In this document: positions 60,970 through 64,000 of the stretch, one piece after another
Numbering within the stretch: the first letter of the stretch is position 1
Layout: each line of letters begins with the position of its first letter
Assembly: GCF_000021985.1 (NCBI RefSeq)
Contig: NC_011901.1
Coordinates: 248,001 to 312,000 of the forward strand
DNA from: Thioalkalivibrio sulfidiphilus HL-EbGr7
GTDB lineage: Bacteria > Pseudomonadota > Gammaproteobacteria > Ectothiorhodospirales > Ectothiorhodospiraceae
DNA: 64,000 nt
Direction: 5' to 3'
The notes under the pieces: model-generated
The model's database searches: none
Seen by the model: the letters and a program-made list of their open reading frames with translations, nothing else
Told to the model about the DNA's origin: nothing
Made by a program: the position numbers and the translations under genes

Positions 60970-62625
60970 TTACCGCCGACCCACCAGGCGCTCGCGCGCG
61001 ATGCGGAACACGGTGGTGGTGCCGCTCACCTCATTGGCCACCACCAGCAGGGGCACGCCTGGGATGGGGCTCTTGGACGCCTCGATCACGATCAGGCCTT
61101 CGGCGCCCAGGTCGCCGGCTGCGGGGGTGCCGGGTTCATCGCTGAAGTCGCGGTTGTTGAAGTACTGCACGAAGCGCGGGGCATAGGGATCGGTGATGTC
61201 ATAGATCATCACGCCGCCGATACGCTCCAGGCCCACGAAGGCGTAGGTGCTTCCCCAGAGCTTGGCCACGGTCACGCCCTCGGGCTCGGGACCCTTGTCG
61301 TCGCTGCGGGTCTCGAAGCTGTTTTCCCGGTGGTTGGAGTTGAAGTGCTCCGGGAACATCTCGGCGGTGATGCGCTCGTAGTCGGAACCGCTGTCGTAGA
61401 CCATTTCCAGCTCGCTGTTCCAGATGGAGAAGGAACGGGCGCCGAAGGCGTAGATGTCCTGGTAGCAGCTGCCGTCCTCGCGCAGGCCCGTGGCGGCGGT
61501 TACCGTGAGCCGGCCCATGTTGGCGTTGTCGCGCAGCTGGGTGAGGTTGGTGATGCCCATCTCGTTGCTGGCGTAGAAGGCATTGAAGCGCTCGGAATCC
61601 GGGCACACGGGGATGCTGCCGGAGAGCGCTCGGAAACGGGACTCCTCGCTGTAACCGGCATAGTCCCGGGCGTCACCCTCGTTGGCGGTGACGATGTAGG
61701 TGTTGCCCCGGTACTCGTAGCTGGCGATGGAGTCCGGCTGGTAGATGCCGAGCACGGGCCAGTTGGTGATGTTGATGCGGCCGTCCCGGTCGCTCACGTC
61801 CAGCTCGTTGCCGGACAACAGGTGATCCTTGAAGCCCAGGCCGCGAAGCTCGGTGAACTCGCCCGCATCGATATCCAGCACGGCAATGGCGTTGTTCTCC
61901 TGCAGGGCCACCCAGGCGGTCTTCGAATCCTTGGAGACGGTGATGTACTCGGGCTCCAGGTCCTGGGCCACGGTGGCGCCGGGGCCGAAGATGCGGATGG
62001 AGGGGTCCAGTTCCGCGTCGTTGAACTTGCGGAAACCGGCGGCGCGCACGTGGGCCTGGGTGAGCGTGGTGATGTCATTGGGCAGGTCGATGATGCTCAC
62101 CGAACCCTCGGGGTCGATGCTGTAGTCGTCGCTGGGCTCGCCCTCGTTGGCCACCAGCACGCGCTTGCCGTCGGGGGTGAAGGTGACCATGTCGGGCAGG
62201 GCGCCCACTTCCACGTCGGCCAGCACGTTTCCGTCGGTGTCCAGGAACACGGCGCGGCCCGGATTGGTGCGCACGGCGGCCTCGATCACCGCCACCACCA
62301 GGCCCTTGTGCACGTCCACGCTGTTGACCACGGAACCGTACGCGGACAGGTCGATGTTGAACAGCAGGGTGGGCATGGAAGGCTCGCGGATGTCCAGCAC
62401 GTCCAGCTGGCCGCTGAAGGCGTTGACCACGAACAGGCGCTGGGTCTTCGGATCGTGGGCCACGATCTCGGCGGAGGACTGGTCGAAGATGCCGCTGGCA
62501 TAGGTGCCGATGGGCTGGATGCTCAGGGCAAACGGCGTGGCGGCCAGTGCGGCGGGCGTGGCGACGGCCAGGCCCAGGGCCAGGACATAGGGATTGAGGC
62601 GCTTGCGCAGGGTGCTGGATGACAT
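60970..62625 (-). CDS. Exported choice-of-anchor-I-type beta-propeller protein
   Basis: 551 residues. Signal peptide (LALGLAVATPAALAA), then a propeller-like domain with recurring segments: RLFVVNAFSGQLDVLDI, VLVANEGEPSDDYSIDPEGSVSIID, AWVALQENNAIAVLDIDAGE, TANEGDARDY and GGVMIYDITDPYAPRFVQYFNN. This matches choice-of-anchor I proteins, a family sometimes annotated as alkaline-phosphatase-like or surface glycoprotein. It ends in RERLVGRR without a sorting tail, so it is probably periplasmic or secreted. The start is ATG 62625; the upstream gap to 63196 is repeats. The function is not established. Confidence 0.85.
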   Translation of the reverse strand: MSSSTLRKRLNPYVLALGLAVATPAALAATPFALSIQPIGTYASGIFDQSSAEIVAHDPKTQRLFVVNAFSGQLDVLDIREPSMPTLLFNIDLSAYGSVVNSVDVHKGLVVAVIEAAVRTNPGRAVFLDTDGNVLADVEVGALPDMVTFTPDGKRVLVANEGEPSDDYSIDPEGSVSIIDLPNDITTLTQAHVRAAGFRKFNDAELDPSIRIFGPGATVAQDLEPEYITVSKDSKTAWVALQENNAIAVLDIDAGEFTELRGLGFKDHLLSGNELDVSDRDGRINITNWPVLGIYQPDSIASYEYRGNTYIVTANEGDARDYAGYSEESRFRALSGSIPVCPDSERFNAFYASNEMGITNLTQLRDNANMGRLTVTAATGLREDGSCYQDIYAFGARSFSIWNSELEMVYDSGSDYERITAEMFPEHFNSNHRENSFETRSDDKGPEPEGVTVAKLWGSTYAFVGLERIGGVMIYDITDPYAPRFVQYFNNRDFSDEPGTPAAGDLGAEGLIVIEASKSPIPGVPLLVVANEVSGTTTVFRIARERLVGRR

Positions 62626-62782
62626 GGCTAGACTCCCTTGTTGTTGGATTTGGGAATGGAATCATCCGGCGTGATCGTGACAGGGTGATTTCAGCAGGGC
62701 TCTGAAAACTGTAAAGAATTCCGTCGGCTGTGGGTTGCGTATTGCGCGCCTCGCAACTTGTACGAAAAAACCCTAAAGGCGG

Positions 62783-63140
62783 TTCTCTCGCGGAGGCGCG
62801 GAGGCGCAGAGGCGCGGAGAAAAGGCTTTTGAATAAAAACCCCGTGTCTCCGTGGCTCCGTGAGAGGAATTTGTTTTGTATTGGATCCGGCAAATAAACC
62901 GTATCTCTCGCAAAGCCGCGAAGGCGCGAAGAATGCAACTTTTGGGTTTCTTTGCGTCTTCGCGTCTTGGCGAGAGGATGGGCTTTGTGTGGGTGACCTA
63001 CCTAAAATATTGTCCTCTCACGGGGGCACGGAGCCACGGAGGAAAGGCTTTTTGATTCAATCCCCCTGCGCCTCCGCGTCTCTGCGAGAGAATCGTGTTT
63101 TGATCAAGGAACTACGTGCCCCCGTGGCTCCGTGAGAGAA
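62783..63140. repeat. Hairpin array between two divergent genes
   Basis: An X unit (62783-62871) with an expanded GCGGAGGC left arm, a Z unit (about 62904-62978), a Y unit (63014-63092) and a lone CAC-right arm (63117-63140). 62626-62780 holds only the upstream region of the minus-strand gene, with TTGCG-CGCCT-CGCAA near 62736. Confidence 0.88.
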
Positions 63141-63196
63141 ATGCCTTTCGGCTCGCGGATCGGCCAGGTCAGACGTTACGCGCTAGACTCCATGTC

Positions 63197-64000
63197 ATGA
63201 GACGCCATCACTTCATCGTCGTGCTGATTGCGATCCTCGTGGCCCTGGTCTTCGCGCTCTGGCCGTGGATGACCGGTGACCAGGAGGCGCCCGAGACGCC
63301 GGTCGAGCCTGTTGGCCAGCTGGACGACTATCCACGGGGCTCGGCGATCCCCTGGCAGCCCTGGGGTGATGCCGCGCAGTCGCGGGCGGCTCGGGAGGGC
63401 AAGGGGTTGTTCGTGTATTTCCATGGGCAGTGGTGCACCTGGTGCCGGGAGTACCAGCGCGACAGCCTGGAGCATCCTGAGACCGTCACCGTGATCGAGC
63501 AGGGCTTCGTGCCGGTGCTGGTGAACGTGGATCAACGCCGGGACCTGTTCACCCGCCTGGGAGGCCGCGGCCTGCCGTTCACTGTGATCATGGATGACCA
63601 GGGTGACGTGCTGGGCCGGTTCACGGGACACGTGGGCGCCGGCGATCTGCAGGGCCTGTTGCGCGAGGCGGCGGTGCGCATTGCCACGGCCCAGGCGGTC
63701 CCGGCGGGACTGGACGCCCTGCTGGACGGTGACCCGGAGCAATTCATCGCCTTTCTGGATGAGACATATGATCCGGGTCAGCACCGGCTGAGCCGCGCCG
63801 CGGTGGTCGGCAGCTTGAGCAAGCGGCCACAGCCCATGACCTACCGCCTGCTGCTCCATGAGGATCACTGGCGTGCGCGCATCCCGTACATGCTGGATGT
63901 GTTGCGCGATGATCTCAGCGATCCCGTGGACGGCGGGTTCTTCTTTTTCTTCGATCCCGACCAGCCCAATCCCCTGACCGCAGTGGAGACCTCCAAGGTG
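63197..64000 (+). CDS. Membrane-anchored thioredoxin-like (DUF255-type) protein, 3' end outside the window
   Basis: Open frame of 268 codons from ATG 63197 to the window edge, without a stop. An N-terminal hydrophobic anchor (FIVVLIAILVALVFALWPWM) precedes a thioredoxin fold: GKGLFVYFHGQWCTWCREYQ near residue 70 with the redox pair CTWC, EQGFVPVLVNVDQRRDLF, and GLPFTVIMDDQGDVLGRF with the cis-Pro equivalent. This resembles DUF255/YyaL-type N-terminal domains and DsbD-gamma-like proteins. A different ATG at 63192 is followed two codons later by a stop, so it is not the start. The remainder cannot be judged here. Confidence 0.82.
   Translation, partial: MRRHHFIVVLIAILVALVFALWPWMTGDQEAPETPVEPVGQLDDYPRGSAIPWQPWGDAAQSRAAREGKGLFVYFHGQWCTWCREYQRDSLEHPETVTVIEQGFVPVLVNVDQRRDLFTRLGGRGLPFTVIMDDQGDVLGRFTGHVGAGDLQGLLREAAVRIATAQAVPAGLDALLDGDPEQFIAFLDETYDPGQHRLSRAAVVGSLSKRPQPMTYRLLLHEDHWRARIPYMLDVLRDDLSDPVDGGFFFFFDPDQPNPLTAVETSKV

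Overview
The window looks like chromosome of a G+C-rich, Gram-negative gammaproteobacterium. It carries a type II secretion (T2SS) cluster, a TonB-dependent receptor, BamD-like and other lipoproteins, multiheme cytochrome c, hemH, pntAA-pntAB-pntB, argS followed by a SPOR-domain gene, priA, and many GTAG-headed REP palindromes. The gene set and the very abundant hairpin repeats suggest Ectothiorhodospiraceae, Thioalkalivibrio-like. That placement is recall and inference, not a search result.

Layout. 1-8.3 kb: a secreted S8 protease, a rhombosortase, and T2SS genes gspG-H-I-J-K, L-M and N. 8.5-17.4 kb: a PhoX-type phosphatase, a BamD-like lipoprotein, a TonB receptor, a DUF4019 lipoprotein, a small membrane protein and a large beta-helix protein with a C-terminal sorting tail. 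17.5-30 kb: two c-di-GMP signalling proteins (PAS-GGDEF-EAL and Cache-GAF-HD-GYP), a monoheme cytochrome, an HPF/cold-shock fusion, a CBS protein, a 2OG-Fe(II) oxygenase fusion, ArsM, an outer-membrane barrel and a small exported protein. 30.7-50.7 kb: housekeeping genes (hrpA, a Lon-like protease, pcm, SPOR, argS, a CinA-like gene, hemH, HNH, pnt) plus a small toxin-antitoxin-like pair. 51.4-57.2 kb: a five-heme lipoprotein cytochrome, a NarL/LuxR regulator, a CPBP intramembrane protease (MrtJ-like) and a second large protein with a sorting tail. 58-64 kb: a DnaA-box cluster, priA, a choice-of-anchor-I-type protein and the start of a thioredoxin-like gene.

Main theme. The window appears to hold two C-terminal protein-sorting systems beside the T2SS. 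One is rhombosortase with an adjacent S8 protease. The protease's GlyGly-CTERM tail is present only if a G10 tract gains one G. The other is an MrtJ-like glutamic protease with its adjacent substrate. A second protein 39 kb away has a tail that aligns without gaps. A shared palindrome (GTATTGkAC-N4-GTmCAATAy) lies upstream of that distant protein and upstream of mrtJ, next to the NarL/LuxR-type regulator gene. This suggests, but does not prove, one regulon.

The second theme is repeats. About a dozen intergenic arrays are built from hairpin units whose arms are three degenerate 8-nt modules. Most units have arms of two different flavours, in reciprocal order. REP palindromes sit between genes and sometimes replace part of these hairpins. 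A separate 176-bp inverted-repeat element with a 4-bp flanking duplication sits in frame inside the gspJ leader and adds exactly 60 codons.
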